Counted from the stretch's first letter, positions 50,809 to 59,563 are shown. The stretch: DNA of 64,000 nt from Pedobacter sp. Leaf250 (GCF_920984735.1 NZ_CAKLBU010000004.1:124001-188000); one strand, 5' to 3'. Notes: generated from the sequence alone by a model not told the origin. Numbers and translations are program-made.

Positions 50809-50866
50809 AATATCCAAAACTTAAACTTGCCCCTTAAATAAAGTAATAAGCTTAAATTTTGGATAT
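50809..50866 (+). repeat. R1 hairpin repeat, copy 10 (last)
   Basis: 58 bp, arms AATATCCAAAAC / ATTTTGGATAT, centre CTTGCCCCTTAAATAAA. It lies 240 bp inside the right end of the island. Confidence 0.82.
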
Positions 50867-51018
50867 GTGAAGATAAAAAACTGTTAATAAAATATTTTGA
50901 TGTTAGTCGGTAATAAAGCTATTATTGTGTGAACATAATTTTTAATTACGTTACCAAAGTCAGCAGGCTTTAGAGTTCTTTAAATAGCGAATACAAATGA
51001 TTTCAAATGTGAATTTTG

Positions 51019-51051
51019 TCGACAAAAGAGCCGACAAATAAGCCGACAAAA
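51019..51051. repeat. Three CGACAAA direct repeats, possible integrase arm sites (right)
   Basis: CGACAAA at 51020, 51032 and 51044, spaced exactly 12 bp, about 55 bp inside the right attachment repeat. Related copies lie at 18114-18137 inside the left end. Confidence 0.45.
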
Positions 51052-51103
51052 GGCAGTAAAATAAGTTGATTTAACCTTAAAAAGGGTAAAATTTTGAGTT
51101 AAG

Positions 51104-51314
51104 CTTGATAAAACTCTTTAACCACCTTCGCAATTCCCACCACGTTTTTACCTTCATTACTATGATAAAATAAGACCAGATCACCTTCTTTCATGGCTTT
51201 TAAATTATTTCTTGCCTGATAATTGCGAACGCCATCCCAGAATGTTCGTCCATCTTCATTAAATTTTTCCCAACTGTATTTAAAAGGCTCTGATTTGACT
51301 AACCAATGATTCAT
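51104..51314 (-). pseudogene. Truncated EVE-domain gene (right end of the island)
   Basis: The first 70 codons of the EVE gene, from MNHWLVKSEPF to VVKEFYQ, then a stop where homology ends. Identical in protein sequence to the intact copy; three synonymous base changes. The host upstream region of the gene lies to its right, so this may be the original 5' end displaced by insertion. Confidence 0.85.
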
Positions 51315-51316
51315 TT
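51104..51316. repeat. Right direct repeat / attachment region of the island
   Basis: 213 bp matching 17848-18060, 210 of 213 positions identical by eye, without gaps. The sequence on either side of it differs from the flanks of the left copy. Confidence 0.85.
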
Positions 51317-51563
51317 ATTATCTTTATTTAAATAGCTTTAAAGGCATATTGTTAATTCAATTTTTGGATTGGCAATAAAAAATCTATTAACCATACCGAA
51401 AACATTTACAGGCTCAAATATGCCAATTGTTTATTTCTTTTATCCAATACCCAAAACTAGCAAAACCGAGTTAATTTGAAGATACATTTCGTATCAGATG
51501 CTGAAATTTTATTTCCTAATGATATATTTATATTTCAGACATGGTAAATTAAATCCTATTGAT

Positions 51564-52004
51564 ATGAACCCTAAATGGAGACTCCTTGTAATATCATCAA
51601 TAACAGTGTTCTTAATTGTAACTTTTTATATATTAACAAAGGACAAATCAGGAGAAGACAGGTTTAAAAAGGGAGTTGAAATTGATTTACCAAATTCATT
51701 TAATGTTATAAGGGAGAAATATTATGACATGGGTCAGGATGATATTTTTAATTATGATATAAAACTTGATAAAAAAAGAATGGAGAGTTTTGTTGAAAAT
51801 ATTAAGAAATCAAGATTTTATTTTAAAGACTCTATCGATAATCCTGAATGGGAAAGAAGTTTATATTATAAGAAGCCTTTGAAAGCGATATGGATAAAAA
51901 CACCAAAGGGATATTTTTTTAAAAGGATCGGGAACCTTGCTTTTTATTCCTTACGTGTTGATACCGTAACAAACGTTTTAAATTTCCAGGAGTCTTTAAA
52001 TTAA
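51564..52004 (+). CDS. Membrane-anchored protein of unknown function
   Basis: A 146-residue protein when started at ATG 51564 (MNPKWRLLVISSITVFLIV); an upstream ATG at 51498 adds 22 residues that disturb a normal N-terminal anchor. One helix (LLVISSITVFLIVTFYIL) is followed by a soluble domain (KTPKGYFFKRIGNLAFYSLR). No family is recognised. It is the first host gene to the right of the island. Confidence 0.6.
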   Translation: MNPKWRLLVISSITVFLIVTFYILTKDKSGEDRFKKGVEIDLPNSFNVIREKYYDMGQDDIFNYDIKLDKKRMESFVENIKKSRFYFKDSIDNPEWERSLYYKKPLKAIWIKTPKGYFFKRIGNLAFYSLRVDTVTNVLNFQESLN

Positions 52005-52054
52005 TATTAAGCTATTTGCAATAACATTTCTCATTGTTTTGAATTTATTTTTCA

Positions 52055-52089
52055 TAAAAAAAGGCGTTCCTGTTAAAGAAACGCCTTCG
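52055..52089 (-). terminator. Rho-independent terminator of the metalloprotease gene
   Basis: Read on the minus strand: AAGGCGTTTC, loop, GAACGCCTT and a T run. It lies 20 to 50 bp after the metalloprotease stop. Confidence 0.85.
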
Positions 52090-52107
52090 ATCAAATATTG
52101 ATTTTAA

Positions 52108-54672
52108 TTAATCTTTCTTCATATCCAATGCAGTTTTGATACGATCAGATAAATCTTGCAAGTGATATTTATTTAAACTAGTTGCCGAAGTTGCACCTGT
52201 ATCTATCATAGTCCCCAATTCTTTTAATTGACCTTTCACTACAGACAGCACATCAGTTTGAGCAGGTGTTAAACCTTCCTGGTCCGATCTTCCTCTTGTC
52301 ATCATGGCTGCTGCCGCTGAAGAAATTACTGGTGCTGGTTTTAAAATAGAGATGAGTTTATCTACATATAATTTTTGAAGATTTCTTCTGTATACATCAA
52401 TTGCTTGATTTGTTTTTAACTCGGTAAAAATCGACTGATTTAAATCGCTAAACAAGTCAGTAATTTTATAAGCCGATTCGCCATCCAAGGCTTCTGCTGA
52501 AATTAATTTCCCCAAGGTATTATTACTCAATAATCTATTGATCGTAGAGGTTTGTAAACGACTCAATACCTGTAAGCCATTTTGATCGATATTATCCAAA
52601 ATTGGCTTATCTAACATCCAAGTTGGCGTTTTAAATAATTGCGTATCTAGAAATGCCATCGCTTCTTTTTGAGTAGCCGCAGGCGTACGTTCATAAACTG
52701 ATCCTACCTGCTCAACTGTTTTCGGATTTTCATAAATACCGCCAATGTTTTTAGCTACATGACCCATGTAACGACCGAATTGAGTAGTAAGCTGACCATA
52801 CATATTAGACAGGTTATCGTATCCATCTGCTGGTTCTTTAGTCCATTCCGGCAATCCCTTTAAAATAACTTTTAAGTTTTTAATCCCATAAGTACTTGCT
52901 TTCATGGCATTATCCGATAAATCTTCATTTTGCGAATGCGGATCATCAGCATTGGTTTCCGTTCCGAACCATAACCTACGGTTTTTCGCAGATTCGATCG
53001 TCATTTTATTTAAAATTGGAACTTCTTGTTGTGCATTTTTAGTTTCAGGAAAATATTTGTAACCCCACTCAATGGCCCATTTATCGTAATCGCCGATGCG
53101 AGGGTACAAACCTTTTGCCGAAATTTTATCTTCAGGTTGTGCTACATAATTAAAACGGGCATAATCCATGATGGAAGGTGTATGTCCGTTTGCTTCAACC
53201 CATTTTTTATCTCTTAATAATTCTACCGGAACTGTAGAACTAGAGCCATAATTGTGACGCAATCCTAAAGTGTGGCCAACCTCGTGAGAAGAAACGAAGC
53301 GAATTAAATCGCCCATCAGCTCATCACTGAAAGTCATTTTTCGTGCTCTTGGATCTACCGCAGCTGTTTGGATCATATACCAATCATGAACCAACTTTTG
53401 AACGTTGTGAAACCAGTTGATGTGACTTTCCATTATCTCGCCACTTCTTGGATCAGAAATACTTGGTCCGCTGGCATTTGCAATTTCTGATGGTTTGTAA
53501 ACAATTGCCGAGTTGCGGGCATCATCAATACTCCATGTAGAATCCTGTTTGTAAGTTGGAGCTTCTTTGGCCATAATGGCATTCTTGAAACCTGCTTTTT
53601 CAAAAGCCTTTGCCCAATCATCTACACCTGCTTTTAAATAAGGTACCCATTTTTTAGGTGTCGCCGGATCAATATAAAATACGATTGGCTTGGTTGGTTC
53701 TACCAATTCACCACGTTTATATTTGGCCATATCTTGCGGTTTTGGCTCTAATCTCCAGCGTTTTATCAATTCAATTTCTTTTACACCTTGAGGATTTAAA
53801 TCAAAATCGGTATAACCAACTGCAAAATATCCCACACGAGGATCAAAATAACGGGCTTTCATTGGCACTTTCGGAAGAATAACCAACGAAGTGTTCAATT
53901 CGATTGTTGAAGAACCAGCGGAAGCCGCTCCACCACCCATTGTTGGCATCGAAGCTCCAAACGGTGATTGAGCCGCAGTTAAACTATATGTTTTAACAGT
54001 GCTAATTTCTACATTGGTAGGAAAACTACGGATGTTTTGAATGTAACTTCTATCTGCCTGCTGTGTGCCCAACCTAAAACGTGTTTTAGCCATTGGTGAA
54101 CTGAAATAGAAGATATCATTATCACTATTTAAGTAATCTGTAATATCGATAACACTTCCTTTTTTATCAGGTGTGTAAGCAGCAATGTTAAAAGAAGCTG
54201 CAATGGCTTGTATATTCGAGTTTCTTAAGGACTGATACATAGAAGCTGTGCTATCAGCGCCATAGGTACGGAAGCTAACTTTACGCATAAAAATCCGGTT
54301 GTTAGGTCCTTTTTCAAAACGAATAACAGCACTACCAATTTGATCGCCGGCATATCCTTGTGCAGCCCTAACCTCGGCACCAGATTTTGAAATGCGACTC
54401 ACCACTAAAATATCCCTACCTAAAGTAGTGTCAGAAATTTCGAAGAAATATTTATCCTCCAGTTTGTGTGTGGTAATCATCCCTTTTCTGGTGGTAGCCT
54501 TATTGGTAATTACCTGATCGTAAGGCTTTGGTTGAGCCCTCACACCCGAACCTAGCGCAGCACCAGCTGCACGGCGGGTAGAATCTGCTGGCTGACCGCC
54601 AGACCGCACTTGCGCTAGAGCAAAGGAAATAGTGGAAACAGCAATAAAAATACTGAGTAGTGTTCTTTTCAT
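52108..54672 (-). CDS. Exported zinc-dependent metalloprotease (DUF5117/DUF5118 type)
   Basis: An 854-residue protein with a signal peptide (LLSIFIAVSTISFALAQ). The extended zinc motif HEVGHTLGLRHNYG (HExxHxxGxxH, about 463-476) marks a metzincin-like active site. N-terminal DUF5118/DUF5117 regions (KPYDQVITNKATTRKGMI, VSRISKSGAEVRAAQGYAGD) and a C-terminal DUF4953-type region complete a layout common in Bacteroidota. It should act in the periplasm or outside the cell; the substrate is unknown. Single gene with its own terminator. Confidence 0.92.
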   Translation of the reverse strand: MKRTLLSIFIAVSTISFALAQVRSGGQPADSTRRAAGAALGSGVRAQPKPYDQVITNKATTRKGMITTHKLEDKYFFEISDTTLGRDILVVSRISKSGAEVRAAQGYAGDQIGSAVIRFEKGPNNRIFMRKVSFRTYGADSTASMYQSLRNSNIQAIAASFNIAAYTPDKKGSVIDITDYLNSDNDIFYFSSPMAKTRFRLGTQQADRSYIQNIRSFPTNVEISTVKTYSLTAAQSPFGASMPTMGGGAASAGSSTIELNTSLVILPKVPMKARYFDPRVGYFAVGYTDFDLNPQGVKEIELIKRWRLEPKPQDMAKYKRGELVEPTKPIVFYIDPATPKKWVPYLKAGVDDWAKAFEKAGFKNAIMAKEAPTYKQDSTWSIDDARNSAIVYKPSEIANASGPSISDPRSGEIMESHINWFHNVQKLVHDWYMIQTAAVDPRARKMTFSDELMGDLIRFVSSHEVGHTLGLRHNYGSSSTVPVELLRDKKWVEANGHTPSIMDYARFNYVAQPEDKISAKGLYPRIGDYDKWAIEWGYKYFPETKNAQQEVPILNKMTIESAKNRRLWFGTETNADDPHSQNEDLSDNAMKASTYGIKNLKVILKGLPEWTKEPADGYDNLSNMYGQLTTQFGRYMGHVAKNIGGIYENPKTVEQVGSVYERTPAATQKEAMAFLDTQLFKTPTWMLDKPILDNIDQNGLQVLSRLQTSTINRLLSNNTLGKLISAEALDGESAYKITDLFSDLNQSIFTELKTNQAIDVYRRNLQKLYVDKLISILKPAPVISSAAAAMMTRGRSDQEGLTPAQTDVLSVVKGQLKELGTMIDTGATSATSLNKYHLQDLSDRIKTALDMKKD

Positions 54673-54800
54673 AATAAGTTGAGTTGATTTACCCGTAAAT
54701 ATATGCCTTGCTATGGCTTTGGGATAATTAAAGCAATAACTTTTAGGTTACAATTGATTTTATTCAAAACAGGAATAAAACAACCTACTTATTAAATGGT

Positions 54801-55160
54801 TTATCCTCCAAATACAGGATTTTCAATCAATCCAATTACATTTCCAAATGGATCGAAAATACTACCTACCCAAACCGGTCCACCTACATTTTTGGGCTCT
54901 TCATGAATCTCAACTTCTAATTCCTTCAACCTTTCGAAAACACTTTTTATATCACTAACGCCCCAATAGGTAGTGGAGTGATTACCATTGCTAAAGCCCG
55001 AATCATCTGGATCTAAGCCAAGTTCGAAACCACCAATATTGTAGCCCACATAATAAGGTTCATCGAAATACGGTTCAATTTCAAAAACCTTTTTATACCA
55101 TTCTTTTGCAGCAGTTAAATCGCCAACATAATAAACTATTGTTCTTAATCCTTGTAGCAT
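54801..55160 (-). CDS. VOC (glyoxalase/bleomycin-resistance-fold) protein
   Basis: A 119-residue VOC-fold protein: LRTIVYYVGDLTAAKEWYKK, VFEIEPYFDEPYYVGYNIGG and PVWVGSIFDPFGNVIGLIEN give the two beta-alpha-beta-beta-beta modules. Metal ligands are not clear, so the activity is open. The start codon directly abuts an 8.5-copy heptamer repeat, leaving no ordinary ribosome-binding region. Confidence 0.88.
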   Translation of the reverse strand: MLQGLRTIVYYVGDLTAAKEWYKKVFEIEPYFDEPYYVGYNIGGFELGLDPDDSGFSNGNHSTTYWGVSDIKSVFERLKELEVEIHEEPKNVGGPVWVGSIFDPFGNVIGLIENPVFGG

Positions 55161-55220
55161 AGGGTTTAGGGTTTAGGGTTTAGGGTTTAGGGTTTAGGGT
55201 TTAGGGTTTAGGGTTTAGGG
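55161..55220. repeat. Tandem (AGGGTTT) heptamer, 8.5 copies
   Basis: A perfect 60-bp tandem array of AGGGTTT beginning at the base next to the start codon of the VOC gene; on the coding strand it reads CCCTAAA repeats ending right at ATG. The unit equals the plant-type telomere repeat, almost certainly by chance. Copy number may vary by slippage and change the spacing of promoter and start. Confidence 0.95.
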
Positions 55221-55265
55221 GCAACTTTGCACATTAAAAATTGTTAATTAAAAGTTTCAAATTGA

Positions 55266-56288
55266 TTAATGAATGATCTTAAAAACAAGCTCCTTTAAAA
55301 GCTCTCCGTCATTTACATTTCCAGAACTATTCAGGCCTTTACTTTTTAAATCATATTCGCGAAGTAAACTTATTACCTGGAAAACTTTTCCTGTGTTATA
55401 GTTTCTGGCAGCAACCTCATAGTCTTTGATAAAGAAAGGAGGAACGCCTAATGCTGATGCTGCATCTGCCTTGTTCGGAACATAATGATATTTTAAAAGC
55501 TTGGTAAAATAGCCACCCAAATTGGCCATAACCATAACGATAGGATTTGCTTTCGGATTGCTGGCAAAATAATTAATAATTTTATTGCACTTCATTACAT
55601 CGCGTATAGCTAATGCTTTTTGAAGTTCGAATACATTATATTCCTTACTAATGCCAATGTTTTTTTGTACCAAATCTGTATTTATGGTAACATCTTTCGA
55701 TACATTAAGCATTAGTTTTTCTATTTCATTGGCAATTTTAGAAAGGTCTGTACCTAAATATTCGGCCATTAAGGCTGATGCCTGCTGATCGATATTATAC
55801 CCTTTCTCTTTAATAAAATCCTCAATCCACGGAACCAACTTATAATCCCGAACTGGGTCCGACTGAAAGATCAGTCCACTTTTGCTGATGGCTTTGTAAA
55901 TTTTTTTGCGTTTATCAAAATTGGCGTATTTAAAGGCTAAAACCAAAATGGTACTTGGTAATGGTTTCTCAAAGTAATTCAACACAAATTCTGCCTCCTT
56001 ACTACCTCCATCATCTTTTCCCCATTTTAAATCCTGTGCTTCCTTTACAATTACAACCTGAAAATCCGACATCATAGGGTAACGTTTTGCCGCACCTAAA
56101 ACTGTAGCCATATCGGTATCTTTTCCATACAAAACCGTTTGGTTAAAGCCCTTTTCGGCATCACTCAACAATTTATCTTCAATATAATCAGTTACCTGAT
56201 CGATATAATATGATTCCTCGCCATGCAACAAGTAAACAGGTTTAAACTTTCGGGCCTTGATATCTTTAATAATTTCGGAAGCAGTCAT
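55266..56288 (-). CDS. holA: DNA polymerase III subunit delta
   Basis: A 340-residue clamp-loader delta subunit. N-terminal KFKPVYLLHGEESYYIDQVTD and YPMMSDFQVVIVKEAQDLK, the middle LVPWIEDFIKEKGYNIDQQA and ALMAEYLGTDLSKIANEIEKL, and the C-terminal domain KALAIRDVMKCNKIINYF are typical. It opens the beta clamp for loading in the replisome. Divergent from the HsdR-N-like gene, a neighbourhood that I know from other Bacteroidota. Confidence 0.95.
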   Translation of the reverse strand: MTASEIIKDIKARKFKPVYLLHGEESYYIDQVTDYIEDKLLSDAEKGFNQTVLYGKDTDMATVLGAAKRYPMMSDFQVVIVKEAQDLKWGKDDGGSKEAEFVLNYFEKPLPSTILVLAFKYANFDKRKKIYKAISKSGLIFQSDPVRDYKLVPWIEDFIKEKGYNIDQQASALMAEYLGTDLSKIANEIEKLMLNVSKDVTINTDLVQKNIGISKEYNVFELQKALAIRDVMKCNKIINYFASNPKANPIVMVMANLGGYFTKLLKYHYVPNKADAASALGVPPFFIKDYEVAARNYNTGKVFQVISLLREYDLKSKGLNSSGNVNDGELLKELVFKIIH

Positions 56289-56408
56289 TGCAGTAAAATT
56301 ACAATTTAGCTTTTATCATTTAAGCATATGTTTATAAACAATATTAACTTTGGCCGCTGTTGTATAATTGTTCAAATAGTTAATTATTTAAATTGCAACG
56401 CCAAAAAA

Positions 56409-56867
56409 ATGTTTAACCCTACTCCACTTAATCTTCCGCCTTACCCATTTAAAATCACCAGGAAGGATGATGTAATTTTTATTTTTGATGAGTTGCGCAA
56501 AAAACATTTGGTGCTATCGCCTGAAGAATGGGTTCGTCAGCATTTTATTCAGCATTTAATTACTAGCAAAAAATTCCCGAAAACATTTATTCAAATTGAA
56601 GGCGGTTTGGTATTGAATCAATTGCAAAAGCGAAGCGATATTTTAGTTTATAATGCTGCTGGTGAAAAGCTGATGCTTATTGAGTGTAAAGCACCAAAAG
56701 TTAAAATAACAAGGTCGGTTTTTGAGCAGGCATCGCGATACAATTCATTTCACCAAGCTAAATGGATTGTTTTAACCAATGGATTGCAGCATGTTTATGC
56801 AAAAATGGATTTAGAAAAAGGCAGTTTTATATTTACTGAGGAAATGCCAGATTATTTGGCGTTGTAA
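56409..56867 (+). CDS. HsdR N-terminal-domain-like protein (stand-alone)
   Basis: A 152-residue protein when started at ATG 56409 (MFNPTPLNLPPYPF); an upstream frame from 56328 lacks conserved sequence. It holds a stand-alone restriction-endonuclease-like N-terminal HsdR fold: EWVRQHFIQHLI, KRSDILVYNAAGEKLMLIEC and KAPKVKITRSVFEQASRYN contain the PD-(D/E)xK-like D, E and K. No methylase or helicase genes are near, so it is not a type I restriction enzyme. It is conserved next to holA in this phylum and the role is unknown. Confidence 0.88.
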   Translation: MFNPTPLNLPPYPFKITRKDDVIFIFDELRKKHLVLSPEEWVRQHFIQHLITSKKFPKTFIQIEGGLVLNQLQKRSDILVYNAAGEKLMLIECKAPKVKITRSVFEQASRYNSFHQAKWIVLTNGLQHVYAKMDLEKGSFIFTEEMPDYLAL

Positions 56868-56873
56868 GGAAGT

Positions 56874-56910
56874 CGTCATTGCGAGAGAGTTTTTCACGAT
56901 CGCAATGACG
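56874..56910. repeat. REP-like palindrome
   Basis: CGTCATTGCGA / TCGCAATGACG, 11-bp perfect arms, 15-nt loop, just after the HsdR-N-like gene. Same arms as the element at 59564-59647. A second small stem with GGATC / GATCC follows at about 56941-56966. Confidence 0.75.
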
Positions 56911-56990
56911 AAATATATAAATTTCAGTGATAGTAACAAAGGATCTGCCTACAATGAAAAAGATCCTTCAGGTTTCAGGATGACAATAAC

Positions 56991-58184
56991 TTACAAATCG
57001 TAATCCCGTTTCCACAATTGTTTATTACCAGAATAAATCGCTTCGTTACACATGGCTACACAAATGGAAGCTTGAGTACCTGTAGCGATATTGGAAACCG
57101 GCAAAACATTATTGATGATCGATTTATAAAATTCATCTAAAGCATAATTAGTTCCATCTTGTGTAGCTTTGTCTAAAATCGGAATACCTCCATCCAGATT
57201 CATAACGATTTTAGTTGCTCCTGTTACACCATCAACAATTCCCAACTCTTTTTTGGTAGCCTCTTCAGGATAAAACAAGCCTGTGCTGGTTAACAATGAT
57301 ACTGAACCTTTCGTTCCCTTAATTTTAAACAAATAACCGTCGCGAGCATTGCCACAAGTAGCTCCAAAGTTTCCAATCATGCCTTTATCGTTGTACCTCA
57401 GCGTAGCCTGAATGTTATCATACGTTTCTCTACCATCTTTAAAAACATCAATGCCACCTGTCCCGGTAATTTCATCAGGTTGTGTTTCAAATGCCCAATT
57501 GATAAAATCTATTTGATGTGATAACAGTTCTGCCGCTAAACCTCCAGAATACGCTTTGTACATCCGCCAATTGATTTGTTTTTCCAGTGATGGGTCAGCT
57601 ACTGCCCTACGCCAGTTCCAATTTCTATCCCAACGGCAATCGATTTGTGATACTTTACCCAGATAGCCACTTTGAATCATGTCCTTAACTTTAAAATAAA
57701 GCGGTGAATAACGATACTGATAACCTACCTGGAAAACCTGTTTTGGATATTGCTTTACCAATTTCTTCAATTCCAATGCCTGGGCAATGTTATAAGTCAT
57801 CGTTTTTTCTACATAAACATGCTTTCCTGCAAGTACAGCATCTTTGGCGATTTTAAAATGTTCGCTTAAAGGTGTTGCTATAAAAACGGCATCAATCGTT
57901 TTATCATCCAGTATTTTTCGATAATCTTTAATTGGTTTAGCCGACGCAGGGACGAATTTTTCGGTCTCTTTCAGGCGAAAATCGAGTAAATCACAATAGG
58001 CTATTGTTGCAAATTTTGTAGGCATTGAATTGATAACCGACAAAACACCTTTTCCACGGTCACCACAACCGATCATTGCGATATTTAATACCTGATCAGC
58101 TGAAAATGCACCCAAAACTTCTTGACCAATTAATAAACTAGAACCCAGCAAAGCTGACTGTTTGACAAAATACCTTCGATGCAT
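56991..58184 (-). CDS. Gfo/Idh/MocA family oxidoreductase, exported
   Basis: A 397-residue protein with a short export signal (MHRRYFVKQSALLGSSLLIG, Tat-like with RR). Rossmann motif IAMIGCGDRGKGVLSVI, then VFIATPLSEHFKIAKDAVLAG and KHVYVEKTMTYNIAQA. The C-terminal domain has LLSHQIDFINWAFE, with the His and Asp of the active-site helix. Its start codon immediately follows the stop codon of the DUF1080 gene, so the two are translated from one message. Confidence 0.9.
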   Translation of the reverse strand: MHRRYFVKQSALLGSSLLIGQEVLGAFSADQVLNIAMIGCGDRGKGVLSVINSMPTKFATIAYCDLLDFRLKETEKFVPASAKPIKDYRKILDDKTIDAVFIATPLSEHFKIAKDAVLAGKHVYVEKTMTYNIAQALELKKLVKQYPKQVFQVGYQYRYSPLYFKVKDMIQSGYLGKVSQIDCRWDRNWNWRRAVADPSLEKQINWRMYKAYSGGLAAELLSHQIDFINWAFETQPDEITGTGGIDVFKDGRETYDNIQATLRYNDKGMIGNFGATCGNARDGYLFKIKGTKGSVSLLTSTGLFYPEEATKKELGIVDGVTGATKIVMNLDGGIPILDKATQDGTNYALDEFYKSIINNVLPVSNIATGTQASICVAMCNEAIYSGNKQLWKRDYDL

Positions 58185-59549
58185 TTATAACTGCTTAATT
58201 TTTATGGTTCTAAAATCTACTTTGTTGCCATGATCCTGAAGCAGGATATGTCCTTTCTGTGCTTCACCAAAGTTTTTCCAATCTTTGTATTTACTGATAG
58301 CAACCAGTTTTTTAAACTCTTCTGAACCACGAACATACTCTAAAACTTTAACACCATTTAAATAATGTTCTACCTTATTATTTGGATAAACAACCAGGCG
58401 GGCATTGTTCCAGCTGCCAATCGACCGTAAATAACGGGCTTCTTTTTTTGCTGTTATTAAATCGTATAGTGAGGCTAACGTGCGGTTTCCATCTCTTCCT
58501 AACTTTGCATCAGGATGTAATTCATCATCTAAAACCTGGTATTCCAGGCCAATAGCCGATCCTGTATTTTTTTCGCTCAGGGTTACAAAATACTTTACAC
58601 CACTATTTGCACCTGGGCTAAGTTTAAATTCGAACGATAGATCAAATGCAGCAAACTCTTCCTTGGTTACAATATCGCCGCCATTGGTCGATTCTCCGCC
58701 ACTTGATGGTTCTACGCTAATTACACCGTTTGCAATTTTCCAGCCCTTTTCAGGAAAAGTTGTTTTATAGGCACCTATCCAGCCGTTGTTGGTTTTCCCA
58801 TCAAAAAGCAGCTTATAACCTTCTGATTTTTCGTAAGCTGATAAGGTATTTGGCATTAAATTAACATTGTAAATTCCTTTTGGAAAGGCTTTTGGCTTCA
58901 AGCCTTCCGTTTGAATATTGATATTTTTGAAGTAAACTTTTTTACCATCATTTTCTAATACATTGCCAATTCCATGAACCTGTAAACCAATAAATCCAGA
59001 TTGATCCAAGGTATCGATTACATAAGCTACAGGACTTCCGTTTACCCAGGTTTTAAGTTCGTTACCAATATTTTCTATGCGATAATGATTAAATTCATTC
59101 TTTTTATATAACGGTTTTGCCGCTGAATTTAATTCTAAGGGATATAGCCACAATCTCCTGGCTTCATCATAAATACCACCTGTCCAGGCCCTCGCTGTAG
59201 GATCGATTTCGACTTGTCTGCCAAAAACCAAACCTTTACCGTTATTGCCTTCTGGCTTTAAATGGCTTCTGGTTTGAATGCCCGAATTGGTACTTTCACC
59301 TTCTAATTTCACATCTAATTCGAGAATAAAATCTCCATACTCTTTTTCGGTGATTAAAAAGGAGTTTGGCATTCCTTTAGTCATGGTGCCAACAATTACA
59401 CCATCTTCTACTTTATATGGTGCGGCACCAGCAACGGCTTTCCAACCGTTTAAGGTTTTACCATCGAAAAGTGGCTTTGATTTTTGCGCAAAGGCAGAAA
59501 AACTAATTAATGACAGGGTTAAAATACTGTATTTTTTGAGGTTGAACAT
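58185..59549 (-). CDS. Tandem DUF1080 (3-keto-disaccharide hydrolase) protein, secreted
   Basis: A 454-residue protein with a signal peptide (ILTLSLISFSAFAQ) and two DUF1080 domains: the first opens with LFDGKTLNGWKAV (about 28-40), the second with LFDGKTNNGWIGA (about 246-258). Each has the concanavalin-like fold with GDFILELDVK or AFDLSFEFKL. Family knowledge: DUF1080 enzymes hydrolyse 3-keto-glycosides made by Gfo/Idh/MocA oxidases, which fits the two Gfo/Idh/MocA genes on either side. Confidence 0.92.
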   Translation of the reverse strand: MFNLKKYSILTLSLISFSAFAQKSKPLFDGKTLNGWKAVAGAAPYKVEDGVIVGTMTKGMPNSFLITEKEYGDFILELDVKLEGESTNSGIQTRSHLKPEGNNGKGLVFGRQVEIDPTARAWTGGIYDEARRLWLYPLELNSAAKPLYKKNEFNHYRIENIGNELKTWVNGSPVAYVIDTLDQSGFIGLQVHGIGNVLENDGKKVYFKNINIQTEGLKPKAFPKGIYNVNLMPNTLSAYEKSEGYKLLFDGKTNNGWIGAYKTTFPEKGWKIANGVISVEPSSGGESTNGGDIVTKEEFAAFDLSFEFKLSPGANSGVKYFVTLSEKNTGSAIGLEYQVLDDELHPDAKLGRDGNRTLASLYDLITAKKEARYLRSIGSWNNARLVVYPNNKVEHYLNGVKVLEYVRGSEEFKKLVAISKYKDWKNFGEAQKGHILLQDHGNKVDFRTIKIKQL

Positions 59550-59563
59550 GGTTTTGAGTTTGT

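Larger units (their letters stand above)
17848..51316. mobile_element. 33-kb genomic island inserted in the EVE-domain gene
   Basis: Bounded by a 213-bp direct repeat (17848-18060 and 51104-51316, offset 33,256 bp) of the 5' part of the EVE gene. A tyrosine recombinase lies immediately inside the left end. The right copy is a stump that ends in a stop where homology stops. Content: recombinase, SF2-like helicase, many small secreted or membrane proteins, an MmeI-like enzyme, OLD-like and NERD proteins, integron-type cassettes and an IS110-family element. No relaxase or conjugation gene is seen, so it is not self-transmissible by any system visible here. Confidence 0.85.

Noticed and set aside
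19353..50866. R1 repeats as a CRISPR array
   Set aside because: Intervals are 0.7 to 12 kb with genes inside; no regular spacers and no cas genes.
51450..51515. A further R1 copy beyond the right border (CCAATACCCAAAAC)
   Set aside because: Only part of one arm fits; no core and no second arm.
55161..55220. A true telomere or chromosome end
   Set aside because: A short 8.5-copy array inside a continuous bacterial gene region; the telomere-like unit is coincidental.
56409..56867. Type I restriction subunit
   Set aside because: Only the short N-terminal HsdR-like domain is present, with no helicase, methylase or specificity genes near.
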